Counted from the stretch's first letter, positions 37,271 through 45,372 are shown. The stretch: DNA of 64,000 nucleotides from Mycobacterium interjectum (GCA_002102225.1 LQPB01000028.1:148062-212061); one strand, 5' to 3'. The notes: a model not told the origin generated them from the sequence alone. Translations and numbers: made by a program.

Positions 37271-38422
37271 CTAGGGAGCGGTCACCCGCGCCTGGCTTCG
37301 CGCCGCCAGCGCGCCCGCGATCGACGTGCAGGCGATCGTCAGCAGGGCTCCCAACATCAGCGCCGAGGCTTCGCCCTTCACGAGCAGGTGTCCTTGGGTC
37401 CCGATGGTGGCCGCGGCCACCGGCACCCCGAGCTGGGCCGCCGACAGCACCGCCAGCGTGAGCGGTTGGCCGAGCAGCCTTCCCGCGCAGTGCGCCAGCA
37501 CGGCGCCGAGTCCCAGCCCGATGCCCAGCAGGATCAGCATCGGGTGCGAACCCAGCTCGCGCACCTGCAGCGAGGCGCCCAGCCAGATGAAGAACAGCGG
37601 GCTGAAGAACCCCTCGGTGATGCCGAACAACTGGCGGGCCAGCCGGTGCGGCTCGCCGACCAATGCGATCACCAAACCCAATGCGAAGCCCGCCAACATG
37701 ATCGACACGTGGGTGTCGGCGGCCAGCGCCGCCAGGCCGAACAGCACGACCAGGTTCGTCCGCAGTTCCAGCGCGAAGCGGCGATCCTCGGAGTACTTGT
37801 GCAGGCGCCGGCGCCAGCCTTTGCGGTCGGCCACTCGCAGCAGCAGGAACAGCACCGCCGCGCAGCCCGCGATCGCGAGGCCACCGAGCGCGGCGACCGG
37901 CGCGCGTTGCAAGTCAATCACCAAGGGCAGCAACACAATGCATGCGGCATCGGCGATGGCGATCTGCACGGTCACCGACAGCACATTCGGACCCTGCAAC
38001 CCCAGCGAATCGATCACCGGCAACACCAGCGCCGCTGACGAGGAGGCCATCAGAACCGCGTACAGCGCCGCGTGGCCGGTGCCGAACGCCGCGGCCAGCC
38101 CGACCCCCAGGGCGGCCGCGACGGCGCCGATCACGACCGCCCGCACCAGCGCCCGCGGTGCCGCCGAGCGCAGCTCGGGATCGCGCACCGGGACGTGGGT
38201 GCCCACCACGAACATCACCAGCGCGAAGCCGATGTTCGCCAACAATTGAAAGGTGGGGTTCGCGTCGTCGACGACGCCGAACCCGGTCTTGCCGATGATG
38301 AGCCCCACGGCCAGCTCGCCGATGATGACCGGGATCCGCAGGCGCGGCAGCGAGGCCAGCAGCGGGCCGGCGAAACCCACCGCGGTCAGCAGGGCCAGGG
38401 TGTGGAAGCCGAACCCCTGCAC
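37271..38422 (-). CDS. Kef/CPA2-type cation:proton antiporter
   Basis: A 383-residue integral membrane protein with about 11-12 hydrophobic segments and no C-terminal TrkA-N domain. The N-terminal LRIPVIIGELAVGLIIGKTGFG is the usual CPA2 first-helix signature, and SSSAALVLPVIDSLGL and QIAIADAACIVLLPLVID cover the ion-binding helices with a conserved Asp. It would exchange Na+ or K+ for H+. It lies upstream of the hydrogenase operon on the same strand, and the DosR-like box overlaps its last codons, so it is probably transcribed separately. Confidence 0.85.
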   Translation of the reverse strand: MQGFGFHTLALLTAVGFAGPLLASLPRLRIPVIIGELAVGLIIGKTGFGVVDDANPTFQLLANIGFALVMFVVGTHVPVRDPELRSAAPRALVRAVVIGAVAAALGVGLAAAFGTGHAALYAVLMASSSAALVLPVIDSLGLQGPNVLSVTVQIAIADAACIVLLPLVIDLQRAPVAALGGLAIAGCAAVLFLLLRVADRKGWRRRLHKYSEDRRFALELRTNLVVLFGLAALAADTHVSIMLAGFALGLVIALVGEPHRLARQLFGITEGFFSPLFFIWLGASLQVRELGSHPMLILLGIGLGLGAVLAHCAGRLLGQPLTLAVLSAAQLGVPVAAATIGTQGHLLVKGEASALMLGALLTIACTSIAGALAARSQARVTAP

Positions 38423-38775
38423 CTCAGCGGCCCTTCCGCGCGGTCAGCACCAAGTCATTCTGCCTCCCGGTTCGCCGCCGGCAGGGAAATGGCGCCCGGA
38501 GAGTTCCACGAGCTCGGCCGCGATCTGCATGACCTGCCGATCGGACAGGCGGCCAATGACAGCACTCGTTGCCAATCGCGACTCGCGATACGGACGCGTC
38601 CGCATGCGCCGCGGGCGGACACCTTCGCGATCCGAGCCGCGCCGCCAGCGAGCCGGCGGCAGTCTTTTTGGGGACCATTTGCCCTGTTGACAGCTCCTAC
38701 CGTCGGCTTAACGTGCCCTGGACGGCAATCCTCGTCGGTTGCGGTCACCTTGATCATCGGACGAAGGAGCCCGCT
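38423..38775. other. Intergenic stretch without a convincing gene
   Basis: The 353 bp between the leftward antiporter and the rightward haemophore gene hold no frame with believable coding character. Its right half contains a promoter candidate (38687-38714) and a possible DosR-like site at 38668-38687 (13/20, GGGAC and GCCC halves). Confidence 0.5.
38687..38714 (+). promoter_or_regulatory. Sigma70-like promoter for haemophore-like gene
   Basis: TTGACA (38687-38692) and TAACGT (38709-38714) are separated by 16 bp and lie about 60 bp upstream of the ATG at 38776. The -35 is a perfect consensus hexamer, and the -10 fits the mycobacterial TANNNT pattern. Confidence 0.5.
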
Positions 38776-39162
38776 ATGTTCCCCCCAACCTCCCTCCGGC
38801 GCCGCGTCATGCTCGGTGCCATCGGAGCTGCGACCGGCGCGCTGTTGTGTGCCACCGCGGCGACCGCCGCGGCTGACGCGCCGCCCCGCCCGGCCAACTG
38901 CACGGCCGGCGACGTGGCCGGTGTCGCGGCCGGCGTTGCGGCGTCGCTCTCGACCTACCTGTTCACGCACCCGGACGTGAACGGTTTCTATACCGGCCTG
39001 CAGGACCGGCCCAAAGATCAGATCCGTGACGACGTCCAGAATTACTTCAACGCCAACCCGCAGGAGCAAGCCGATTTGGAGAACATCCGGCAGCCGCTGG
39101 TCGACATCAAGCAGCGCTGCCAGTGGACCCCACTCGCCGCGGAGCCCGGTGCCACTCCCTAG
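38776..39162 (+). CDS. Secreted haemophore-like (MHB-type) protein
   Basis: A 128-residue exported protein. An RRR-containing N-terminus and hydrophobic core ([25 protein letters not shown]) form a signal peptide, cleaved around ADA-PP. The mature part has two Cys (NCTAGD and KQRC) and an all-helical pattern with VAAGVAASLSTYLFTHPDVNGFYTGL, like the Rv0203 haem-binding family of haemophores. These bind haem outside the cell and pass it to membrane transporters. AAGGAG lies seven bases before the ATG. A small secreted protein gene follows after 28 bp. Confidence 0.8.
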   Translation: MFPPTSLRRRVMLGAIGAATGALLCATAATAAADAPPRPANCTAGDVAGVAAGVAASLSTYLFTHPDVNGFYTGLQDRPKDQIRDDVQNYFNANPQEQADLENIRQPLVDIKQRCQWTPLAAEPGATP

Positions 39163-39190
39163 GCGTCGGCAACTGGGAAAGGAGATGGCA

Positions 39191-39490
39191 ATGAGACTGT
39201 GGGTGCGATCTTGGGCCGCCGCCGGGATTACGACGTTGGCTCTCACGGCGATTCCCGAAATCTATGCCATGGTGCAGCCGGCCGGTGTGGCCAACGCCGA
39301 CGTCTGCGCGAGCGTCGGCAGGCGTGTTTCGGTGAGTGGCTGCACCAACGTCGCCGACACCGTCGGCACCTATGCCCCGCCGCCGGCCGACTATGCGCCA
39401 CTGCCGCAAGACTTTCCGCCGCCGCCACCGCCGAACGTGAACGTCTGTGTCAACGCCGGCCGGCGAATCCAAGTCAGCGGGTGCACCTAG
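39191..39490 (+). CDS. Small secreted Pro-rich protein with duplicated Cys motif
   Basis: A 99-residue protein with a signal peptide (MRLWVRSWAAAGITTLALTAI...GVANA) cut before Asp. The mature part carries the motif VC-x4-GRR-x2-VSGCT twice (VCASVGRRVSVSGCT and VCVNAGRRIQVSGCT), separated by a proline-rich linker (APPPADYAPLPQDFPPPPPPN). Each motif could form one disulfide. The ATG at 39191 has AAAGGAG six bases upstream; an ATG at 39185 is too close. It follows the haemophore-like gene and probably shares its transcript. I do not recognise the family. Confidence 0.72.
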   Translation: MRLWVRSWAAAGITTLALTAIPEIYAMVQPAGVANADVCASVGRRVSVSGCTNVADTVGTYAPPPADYAPLPQDFPPPPPPNVNVCVNAGRRIQVSGCT

Positions 39491-39507
39491 AAGCGCCGGC
39501 CCGGGGC

Positions 39508-39879
39508 TTAGCTCTCGGACTCGTCCTCCGACTTGTCGGAGTCGTCCTCGGCCTTGTCCTCCGACTTGTCGGAGTCGTCCTCGGCCTTGTCGGACTTATC
39601 GGAGTCGTCCTCGGCCTTGTCCTCCGACTTATCGGAGTCGTCCTCGGCCTTGTCGGACTTATCGGACTTCTTGGATTTGTCGGACTTTTCGGACTTTTCG
39701 GACTTTTCCGACTCGTCGACCTTGTCGGCGAACTTCGTCAAGAGCCCGGCCAGTTCGCGGGCCTCTTGGGGCGCCAACAAGTCTTCAAACACCTGTTTGT
39801 CATCGTCTGAGATGCGTTCAACGCAAACCGCCTCGCTCTTGACGCTGACGTCCCACCGGCCCTCCTCTTGACGAACCAT
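39508..39879 (-). CDS. Repeat-rich charged protein of unknown function
   Basis: A 123-residue protein. The first 55 residues are ordinary sequence (MVRQEEGRWDVSVKSEAVCVERISDDDKQVFEDLLAPQEARELAGLLTKF), and their codon pattern supports a real gene. The rest is low-complexity Asp/Glu/Lys/Ser: first ESEKSEKSEKSDKSKK, then nearly four copies of DDSDKS(E)DKAE. No signal peptide. The tail should be disordered and highly charged, possibly a nucleic-acid or protein contact region. No named domain is visible in the N-terminal part. It lies between convergent and same-strand neighbours without an evident operon. Confidence 0.65.
   Translation of the reverse strand: MVRQEEGRWDVSVKSEAVCVERISDDDKQVFEDLLAPQEARELAGLLTKFADKVDESEKSEKSEKSDKSKKSDKSDKAEDDSDKSEDKAEDDSDKSDKAEDDSDKSEDKAEDDSDKSEDESES
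39523..39642 (-). repeat. In-frame tandem repeat, 30/33-bp units
   Basis: Units coding DDSDKSEDKAE (33 bp) and DDSDKSDKAE (30 bp) alternate for about 3.7 copies. Copies are almost identical at the DNA level (GTCGGAGTCGTCCTCGGCCT recurs on the plus strand), so copy number is likely to vary between strains. Confidence 0.85.
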
Positions 39880-40001
39880 GCGATCCCCACCTTCCGACGC
39901 TGAGTTGGCTGTAGCCGCCCGGCTACTGCCTTAGTTACCCATTTCTGCCGCCGGCGCAACGACCACAATTTCTTGCGGGGTCCTTTTGTGCCGTCGCGCG
40001 G

Positions 40002-40520
40002 CTAGTTGTCGCCGGCGTGGCGACCGCGCGGCGCGGCGGAGCGGGGCGGTCGGGAACGCATATGGTCGCGGGCCCGGCTCATCATCTCACCAAGGGTGCG
40101 TACGTCCCGCTCGGAGAGCGAGTCGAACAGTAGCTCGCGCACGACTTGAATGTGGCCGGGCAGGACCTTCGCGACGCGGGCGCGGCCCCGCTCGGTGATG
40201 CTGACGACGGTGGCGCGCTGGTCGGCGGGCGAAGCCGCGCGTGTGATGAGTCCTTCCGTTTCCAGCAGTCCGGCCTGGTGAGTCAGGCCGGAGCGGCTGT
40301 ACACCACGCCGTCGGCGAGGTCGGTCATGGTGAGGGGGCGTTCCGCGTCGGCAAGTTTGGCCAGAATCTCGAATTGCACGTAACTCAGGTTTCCGTCGGC
40401 CTGTAACTGCTGGCGCACCTCGTACTGCAGCAGGCTGACGGCCTCCATCAAGGCGAAGTAGGTCCGCAGCTGGACGGGGTTGAGGGCCTCGGCCACGCCT
40501 CGAGCGTAGTGCTTCGACAT
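40002..40520 (-). CDS. MarR-family transcriptional regulator
   Basis: A 172-residue winged-helix regulator. The DNA-binding region is QFEILAKLADAERPLTMTDLADGVVYSRSGLTHQAGLLETEGLITRAASPADQRATVVSITERGRARV, with the beta-wing at SPADQRATVVSIT. The start codon lies inside a palindrome CTTCGA-CA-TCGAAG (40512-40525). The same core is repeated twice upstream of the quinone oxidoreductase gene next door, so this protein most likely represses both itself and that enzyme, with release by an electrophile or quinone ligand. Confidence 0.88.
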   Translation of the reverse strand: MSKHYARGVAEALNPVQLRTYFALMEAVSLLQYEVRQQLQADGNLSYVQFEILAKLADAERPLTMTDLADGVVYSRSGLTHQAGLLETEGLITRAASPADQRATVVSITERGRARVAKVLPGHIQVVRELLFDSLSERDVRTLGEMMSRARDHMRSRPPRSAAPRGRHAGDN

Positions 40521-40525
40521 CGAAG
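40512..40525. promoter_or_regulatory. MarR operator overlapping the marR start
   Basis: CTTCGACATCGAAG has two perfect 6-bp arms around CA and covers the ATG (40518-40520). Its arms are identical to the two sites upstream of the oxidoreductase. Confidence 0.75.
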
Positions 40526-40663
40526 TGCCACCGGTTCGGGCGTCCTCGCCCCGGGGGGCTTCAAAACTCAGGAACGTCGCGTCGTTGCCGATCCCGGGCC
40601 GGCGTTCGCCGGCCCGGGCGGCCTCCGGTGTTGCTGTTCCGTGAATGTGGTTGCGGGACTGGG

Positions 40664-41608
40664 CTACTGGCCGGCGGGGAGCAGGATGGTCTTGCCGTGC
40701 AGGCGGCCGGCGTCGGAATGCTCGTGCACGGCAGCGGCCTGCTCGAGCGGGCGGCGGTCGGCGACCTCGATGCGCAGTTGACCCTCGTCGACGAGACGGA
40801 CCAGCCCGGCGAGCTGGGTGGCGTCACTGCGGGCGAAGACCCGTTGCGTGCGGACTCCCCGGGGCGGGTTGTCCGGCCCGAAAACCATGGTGCCGACGTG
40901 GAAACCGCCGTCGGCGACCGCGCCGATGAGGGCCTCGGTCTGCTCGTCGGTGGTGCTGACCAGGTTCAAGACCACGTCGAACGGCGCACCGTCGACCTCG
41001 ATCGGCGAGTGGGTGTAGTCGATGTAGTCGACGACGCGGTCGGCACCCAGGCCGCGCAGCCGCTCGGCGTCACGCGCCTTTGCCGTCGCGGTGACCACGG
41101 CGCCGGCCCGCTCGGCCAACTGAATCGCGTAGCCACCCACCGCGCCCGCAGCCCCGTTGATCAGCACCGACTGGCCACCGGCCAGCCCGGCGACCTCGAA
41201 CAGGGCCTGCCACGCGGTCAACGCGGCCACCGGCAGCGCCGCCGCGTCGGCCAGCGGCACCGACGACGGGGCGGTGGCCAGCAACTCGGCCGGCACCAGC
41301 GCGTACTGGGCGGCGGCACCGTCGGCGTCGAGCGCCAGGAACGCCACGACCTCGTCGCCGACGTTCCAGCCCGCCACGCCGTCGCCGATCTCGGCGATGG
41401 TCCCCGCCACGTCGACGCCGGGAATGTGCGGGAAGCCGATCCTGTACACCTCGGCCAGGTAGCCGCCGCGGATACCGGCATCCACCGGATTGAACGAGGT
41501 GGCGGCCACCTTCACCAGCACCTGCCCGGGGCCCGGCACCGGTCGCGGGGCCTCCTCGTAGCGCAGGACGTCGCTACCGCCGTACTCGTGGTATCGCACA
41601 GCCTTCAT
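40664..41608 (-). CDS. NAD(P)H:quinone oxidoreductase, zinc-independent MDR family
   Basis: A 314-residue medium-chain dehydrogenase/reductase of the quinone oxidoreductase type. The N-terminal GroES-like domain includes HEYGGSDVLRYEEAPRPVPGPGQVLV and FPHIPGVDVAGTIAEIGDGVAGW. It lacks the zinc ligands of alcohol dehydrogenases. The nucleotide site is VLINGAAGAVGGYAIQLAERAGAVVTAT. It reduces quinones or unsaturated carbonyls. Two operator palindromes lie just upstream, and the regulator gene is 143 bp downstream on the same strand. Confidence 0.87.
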   Translation of the reverse strand: MKAVRYHEYGGSDVLRYEEAPRPVPGPGQVLVKVAATSFNPVDAGIRGGYLAEVYRIGFPHIPGVDVAGTIAEIGDGVAGWNVGDEVVAFLALDADGAAAQYALVPAELLATAPSSVPLADAAALPVAALTAWQALFEVAGLAGGQSVLINGAAGAVGGYAIQLAERAGAVVTATAKARDAERLRGLGADRVVDYIDYTHSPIEVDGAPFDVVLNLVSTTDEQTEALIGAVADGGFHVGTMVFGPDNPPRGVRTQRVFARSDATQLAGLVRLVDEGQLRIEVADRRPLEQAAAVHEHSDAGRLHGKTILLPAGQ

Positions 41609-41628
41609 GGTGTTCCTCCTCGGTCATT

Positions 41629-41681
41629 TGCTTCGAATTCGAAGCAGCTACGCCGCGTACAACTCGCTTCGATATCGAAGC
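41629..41681. promoter_or_regulatory. Two MarR-type operators upstream of the oxidoreductase
   Basis: TGCTTCGAATTCGAAGCA (41629-41646) is an 18-bp perfect palindrome, and GCTTCGATATCGAAGC (41666-41681) a 16-bp perfect one. Both contain CTTCGA-NN-TCGAAG with centres 36 bp apart, and both lie 21-73 bp upstream of the ATG. Confidence 0.82.
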
Positions 41682-41727
41682 AATTCCCAAGGGTTATGTG
41701 ATCGTCGCCATAGGGGCGCTCCGCGGC

Positions 41728-42111
41728 TCAGGACACCAGCAGCAGCGCGGTCGTGACGAGCATGACGGCGGCGGTGCCGCCGTGGACGCCCCAGGCGACC
41801 GACTTGGAGCCGCCGTTGCGCAGCACGATGTTGGCGTCGGCAAGCGGAATGATGGTGGCGGCCAACATGACCCAGCCGATCAGATGGGTCGCGCCCGCGA
41901 TCATCAGGATGATGACGAAAAGCCCCGTGGCGATGTCGCGGATGCCCTTGACGCTCAAATAGGCGCCCGTACCCGGTCGGTCCAGATCGGGCAGCACGCC
42001 GTAGCCGGCGGCGGCGACGCGCGGCGCGACGAGGAAACGCGCGCCGATGAAGATGATCGCCGCGCCGAGGATGCCGGCGAGGACGTAGCCGATGGTGGTG
42101 GTGATGGTCAT
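41728..42111 (-). CDS. DUF4267-type small membrane protein
   Basis: A 127-residue protein with four hydrophobic helices (TIGYVLAGILGAAIIFIGARFLV, IRDIATGLFVIILMIAG, THLIGWVMLAATIIPL, GGTAAVMLVTTALLLVS). The GVLPDLDRPGTGAYLSVKGIRDIATG loop fits DUF4267. Function unknown. The ATG at 42111 opens directly on the first helix. It is third in a DUF1772-NIPSNAP-DUF4267 operon facing a divergent TetR gene. Confidence 0.75.
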   Translation of the reverse strand: MTITTTIGYVLAGILGAAIIFIGARFLVAPRVAAAGYGVLPDLDRPGTGAYLSVKGIRDIATGLFVIILMIAGATHLIGWVMLAATIIPLADANIVLRNGGSKSVAWGVHGGTAAVMLVTTALLLVS

Positions 42112-42133
42112 GTCGAGCCCTCCCGGGGTGTCG

Positions 42134-42451
42134 TCAGTGAATTGGTGAAAACGGCGTCGGTTCAAGCAGTTTCGTGTGGACCTCGATGATGTCGTCGACG
42201 TCGAAGCCGGCCATGTCGGCGGCGAATTCCGCGCTGGCCATGATGTACCTGGTGAGTTGTTCGGGGTCGGCGCTCGGTGGGTAGCCGATCAGCGCGACGA
42301 GCCGGTTCGCGTCGCCGCTGCGCTCGGTCCACACGCCGTGCGTGGTGACCCCGAACGCCGCGAAGGTCGCCAGGTGCCGCGCCCAGTGCACCGTCGCGTA
42401 CTGATTCAAGGCTTGTGGCGAGCGCAGGGTGTAGATCCTGAGCTGAAACAT
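42134..42451 (-). CDS. NIPSNAP-family protein
   Basis: A 105-residue ferredoxin-like-fold (dimeric alpha/beta barrel) protein, MFQLRIYTLRSPQALNQYATVHWARHLATFAAFGVTTHGVW, typical of small NIPSNAP proteins. No catalytic site can be named. It lies 22 bp from the DUF4267 gene and 30 bp from DUF1772, so it is the middle gene of that operon. Confidence 0.8.
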   Translation of the reverse strand: MFQLRIYTLRSPQALNQYATVHWARHLATFAAFGVTTHGVWTERSGDANRLVALIGYPPSADPEQLTRYIMASAEFAADMAGFDVDDIIEVHTKLLEPTPFSPIH

Positions 42452-42481
42452 CGAAATCGACTTCCTTGCAGTGGGATTGGT

Positions 42482-42958
42482 TCAGATCGTCAGCGCCGCG
42501 CAGAGGGCGATCACCGCCAGACCCTGCAGTGTCGCGCGCACATCGATGATCGAGTCCCACTTCGCCTGCAGCGCCCGCCCGTTCGGAAGTGGTTGTCCCG
42601 CTTCGGCGGCCGCGGTCAGTTGCCGGTTGATGGGCGCGCTCACCCGCGTGTAGAGCCCAAGCCAGATCAGCAGCAGGACCAGGGCCGCGCCCGCCGCGAC
42701 GGCCTGGGCCCAGTGCGCGCCGACCGCGGCCAGCGCGGTGGTCAGTGCGGCGGCGACGATCCCGAGCACTCCGGGCACCGGCATGCGCAGGTCACCGTAG
42801 CGATGCACGTGTCCGGTCACCGCGACCAAGGCCTCGTCGTCGACGAGCGCCAGCGCCGGCCGCAGCACCATCGCGCAGAACACGTCGGTGCCGTAGACCA
42901 CGGCGGTACCCAGCACCGCGATCAGCGCGGCGACCCGGGTGATGTCGTGCAGAACCAT
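42482..42958 (-). CDS. DUF1772-family membrane protein
   Basis: A 158-residue protein with four hydrophobic segments and the DUF1772 (anthrone-oxygenase-like) pattern, including VYGTDVFCAMVLRPAL near the start and RVSAPINRQLTAAAEAG with a polar loop before the last helix. GGGGAG lies seven bases before the ATG at 42958. It is divergent from a TetR gene, with the paired operator between them, so the operon is probably controlled by that repressor. Confidence 0.78.
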   Translation of the reverse strand: MVLHDITRVAALIAVLGTAVVYGTDVFCAMVLRPALALVDDEALVAVTGHVHRYGDLRMPVPGVLGIVAAALTTALAAVGAHWAQAVAAGAALVLLLIWLGLYTRVSAPINRQLTAAAEAGQPLPNGRALQAKWDSIIDVRATLQGLAVIALCAALTI

Positions 42959-42984
42959 GTTGGAACTCCCCTCGCTCGTAAGTG

Positions 42985-43031
42985 CTAGCAACGCTAACCC
43001 TCAGCGGCGGCAGCGTCAATAGCGTTGCTAG
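42985..43031. promoter_or_regulatory. Paired TetR-type operator
   Basis: CTAGCAACGCTA (42985-42996) and its exact reverse complement TAGCGTTGCTAG (43020-43031) face each other across 23 bp. Each arm is itself palindromic (TAGC-AAC-GCTA), so there are two complete operator copies between the divergent DUF1772 and TetR genes. Confidence 0.8.
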
Positions 43032-43057
43032 TATTTCTAGCCGTGATAGCATGAGGC

Positions 43058-43630
43058 ATGGCCATCGAGGATCGTCGCGAGCGCGAACGCGCCGCCCGCC
43101 GGCAACTGATCGTCGGGACCGCGCGCAAGCTGGCCGAGGCCGAAGGCTGGGAGGCCGTCACCACCCGTCGGCTGTCCACCGAGATCGAGTACAGCCAGCC
43201 GGTGTTGTACAAGCACTTCGCCGGCATGGAGCAAATCGCCGACGCGGTCGCCCTCGACGGGTTCGCCGAACTCGCCGAGGTGATCCAGGCCGCCCACTCC
43301 GACACCGGCGCGGCAAGTGACACCCTGACCCGGGTCGCGCGCGCCTACCTGAATTTCGCCCGCGACAACCCTGCGGTCTACGACGCGATGTTCACCCGCA
43401 CGACCACCCTGCAGTTTGCGGCCCAAGAGACACCGCCCCAACTGATGGAGGCCTTCGCGGCGCTGCAGCAGGCGGTCGGCATGGTCGCCGGCGAGAAGGA
43501 CGCCGACACGCTCACCGAGGTGTTCTGGGCCGCGCTGCACGGACTGGTCACCCTCGGCCGTACCGGGCGGCTGCGCCCCGACTACGACACGGACCGTGTT
43601 CAACTGCTCGTCAACGAGTTCACCGGCTAG
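43058..43630 (+). CDS. TetR/AcrR-family regulator
   Basis: A 190-residue repressor. The N-terminal HTH is RRQLIVGTARKLAEAEGWEAVTTRRLSTEIEYSQPVLYKHFAGMEQIADAV. The C-terminal ligand domain resembles the TetR_C WHG type (FWAALHGLVTLGRTGRL). It probably binds the paired TAGCAACGCTA sites upstream and controls itself and the DUF1772 operon. The ligand is unknown. Confidence 0.88.
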   Translation: MAIEDRRERERAARRQLIVGTARKLAEAEGWEAVTTRRLSTEIEYSQPVLYKHFAGMEQIADAVALDGFAELAEVIQAAHSDTGAASDTLTRVARAYLNFARDNPAVYDAMFTRTTTLQFAAQETPPQLMEAFAALQQAVGMVAGEKDADTLTEVFWAALHGLVTLGRTGRLRPDYDTDRVQLLVNEFTG

Positions 43631-44181
43631 ACCGTGGCCGCGTCGTTGCGCAGTTCGCGGCCGATCCCGTCCAGCTCGGCCACGTCCGCGTCGGCGAGCC
43701 GAGACCCCACGCCGGCGACGCCCACATCAGAGATCTCGACTAACGTTCATGTGCGCCATGAAAGGCGCCGGAAATGAGGAGATTAGCGGAGGGCCGACAC
43801 AGATTGGCTGCTCGAGGCCAAGACGGCGTATGAGCGGGGCAATGCCGCTGCTGCGGCGGCGGCCGCGCTGATCGACATGGCCAGCACACTGAGGACCCGA
43901 AAGGAACACGACTAGGCAGCCGGCAGCGGTATCAAGCCGTCTCGGCGGCAATCACAGCCGCCCACGGAGTTCGCTAAAACCAGTGTTCCTCTTCACGATT
44001 CGGCGAGAGCGGCAGGCGCGGCAGCGTCATGGCGCTCGAGTAACGCCGCAAGTTTGCGGTCCAATTCAGGTCCAAACTTGTGATTTGGGGCTTGTTGAAG
44101 CAGCCGAATTGGGTGCTCGGTTGGTCGAGGGTGAACCACGTGGCCCGGTAGGCGTCTTCGACAATGGCCGTGGGCAGACCT
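43631..44181. other. Gene-poor stretch with coding remnants, left edge of the accessory island
   Basis: No full gene is seen in 551 bp. Two scraps look formerly coding. On the minus strand, 43631-43735 reads like a protein C-terminus (GSRLADADVAELDGIGREL, then a stop). On the plus strand, 43811-43915 reads like another (LLEAKTAYERGNA, an Ala run, ALIDMAST, then a stop). Neither has a start or an identifiable parent. Base composition is visibly less GC-rich towards 44 kb. Confidence 0.45.
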
Positions 44182-45372
44182 TCAGAGGTAGGTGCGTGCA
44201 GCTTCCAGCGCCAGTGCGACTTGGGCCAACCACAAATTGTCGGCTAGCGGTCTTCCGGTGAGTTCGGCGAATCGGCGCAATCGGTAGTTGACGGTGTTGC
44301 GGTGACAGTGCAGTTCGTCGGCCGTCGCCGAGACGGACTGACCGAGCCGTAGCCAGCTGTGGACCGTGGTTAGCAGAGGTTCACGACGGTCGTCTGGCAA
44401 CTCAAGGATTGGCCCGAGGGTGGCCGTGACTACGGATGCGGCGGCGTCGGGAGAACTGGCGAGCAACACCGCTACGACATCACGGTTGTAGCGGGTGCTC
44501 GGGCGATTGGATGACGATGCCGACACGGCGACTTGCGCTTGGGCGCGGGCTTTCGAGCAGTCGGCGATGTTGGTGAAGGGGCTGCTGAGACCGATCAAGA
44601 CCGGCGTCTTGGCGCAGATGACGCCGGCGATGCTGTCCAGCGCTTCGGCGTGATTCCGGCGAAGCGATACAACCCCCAGTTGCGATTGCGATGTGAGGCG
44701 AAACCACGAGTCTTGAACAGCGGGATGCGCGGAGATCAGCGTCTCGATGTCGGGAGGCGAGTGCTCGACTGATGAAGCGGTGGCGCTCGTGGCCGCGATG
44801 ACCGTCAGCTGGCCTGTCCGTGGGAGGCCGAGGGCGGCGACCGCGTCCCAGAACGCTGCTCCGATGCTGGATTCGTTGAACAGCACCGTGTCGAGCAGGG
44901 CGGCTCGAACTTGCTCGTTGCGCCGCGCGTCGCGGATCTCGATTTCCTGGAAAACGGCATGCGCGCGAAGCGAATTGGTGTTCATCCAGGCGAAGACGGA
45001 CGGTGTTGCCGCGATCAGCGCTTCTCTTTCGATCTCGTCTGAGTTTGCTAGATGTGCGAGCTCGTCCCAGATGGTCGCCGCCCCAAGACGGTAGGCGTGC
45101 AACAAATTGGACAGCGTCAGTCCTTGGCTGGCGCGCCGGCGAATTGCGGCATCAAAACTGGTGTGCCCGGGTTCCGTGCCACGGTCGATCCAATCCAGCA
45201 TCTCGGCAAGGTAATCGGCGATGTTGTCCCGAACAGTCTCGCCGCTGTCGTCATCGCTGGGGAAGTAGTTGGGAACTTCCTTGCGGAGAAGAGTGAGAAC
45301 CTTTGTCACGATCGTGTCCGACTGTTGACGGGCGCGATCGGCGAGGGCCGTCAGCGGCCGTTGCTGCAACAT
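44182..45372 (-). CDS. PucR/CdaR-type transcriptional regulator
   Basis: A 396-residue regulator with a long N-terminal sensory region (RsbT-type/GGDEF-like fold) and the C-terminal PucR helix-turn-helix ADELHCHRNTVNYRLRRFAELTG. Family members activate or repress catabolic genes for purines, aromatic acids and sugar acids. The ATG at 45372 is chosen because a longer frame would overlap the divergent hydrolase gene. The repeat GATCGTA occurs twice in the promoter gap (45379-45385, 45424-45430). It faces the hydrolase-decarboxylase-oxidase genes and is their likely regulator. Confidence 0.82.
   Translation of the reverse strand: MLQQRPLTALADRARQQSDTIVTKVLTLLRKEVPNYFPSDDDSGETVRDNIADYLAEMLDWIDRGTEPGHTSFDAAIRRRASQGLTLSNLLHAYRLGAATIWDELAHLANSDEIEREALIAATPSVFAWMNTNSLRAHAVFQEIEIRDARRNEQVRAALLDTVLFNESSIGAAFWDAVAALGLPRTGQLTVIAATSATASSVEHSPPDIETLISAHPAVQDSWFRLTSQSQLGVVSLRRNHAEALDSIAGVICAKTPVLIGLSSPFTNIADCSKARAQAQVAVSASSSNRPSTRYNRDVVAVLLASSPDAAASVVTATLGPILELPDDRREPLLTTVHSWLRLGQSVSATADELHCHRNTVNYRLRRFAELTGRPLADNLWLAQVALALEAARTYL

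Noticed and set aside
38455..39246. 263-codon antisense frame over the haemophore-like gene
   Set aside because: It is antisense to a gene with a clear signal peptide and ribosome-binding site, and shows no family features.
39523..39642. Possible CRISPR-like or intergenic satellite repeat
   Set aside because: Units are contiguous with no spacers and stay in frame with a protein, so it is a coding tandem repeat.
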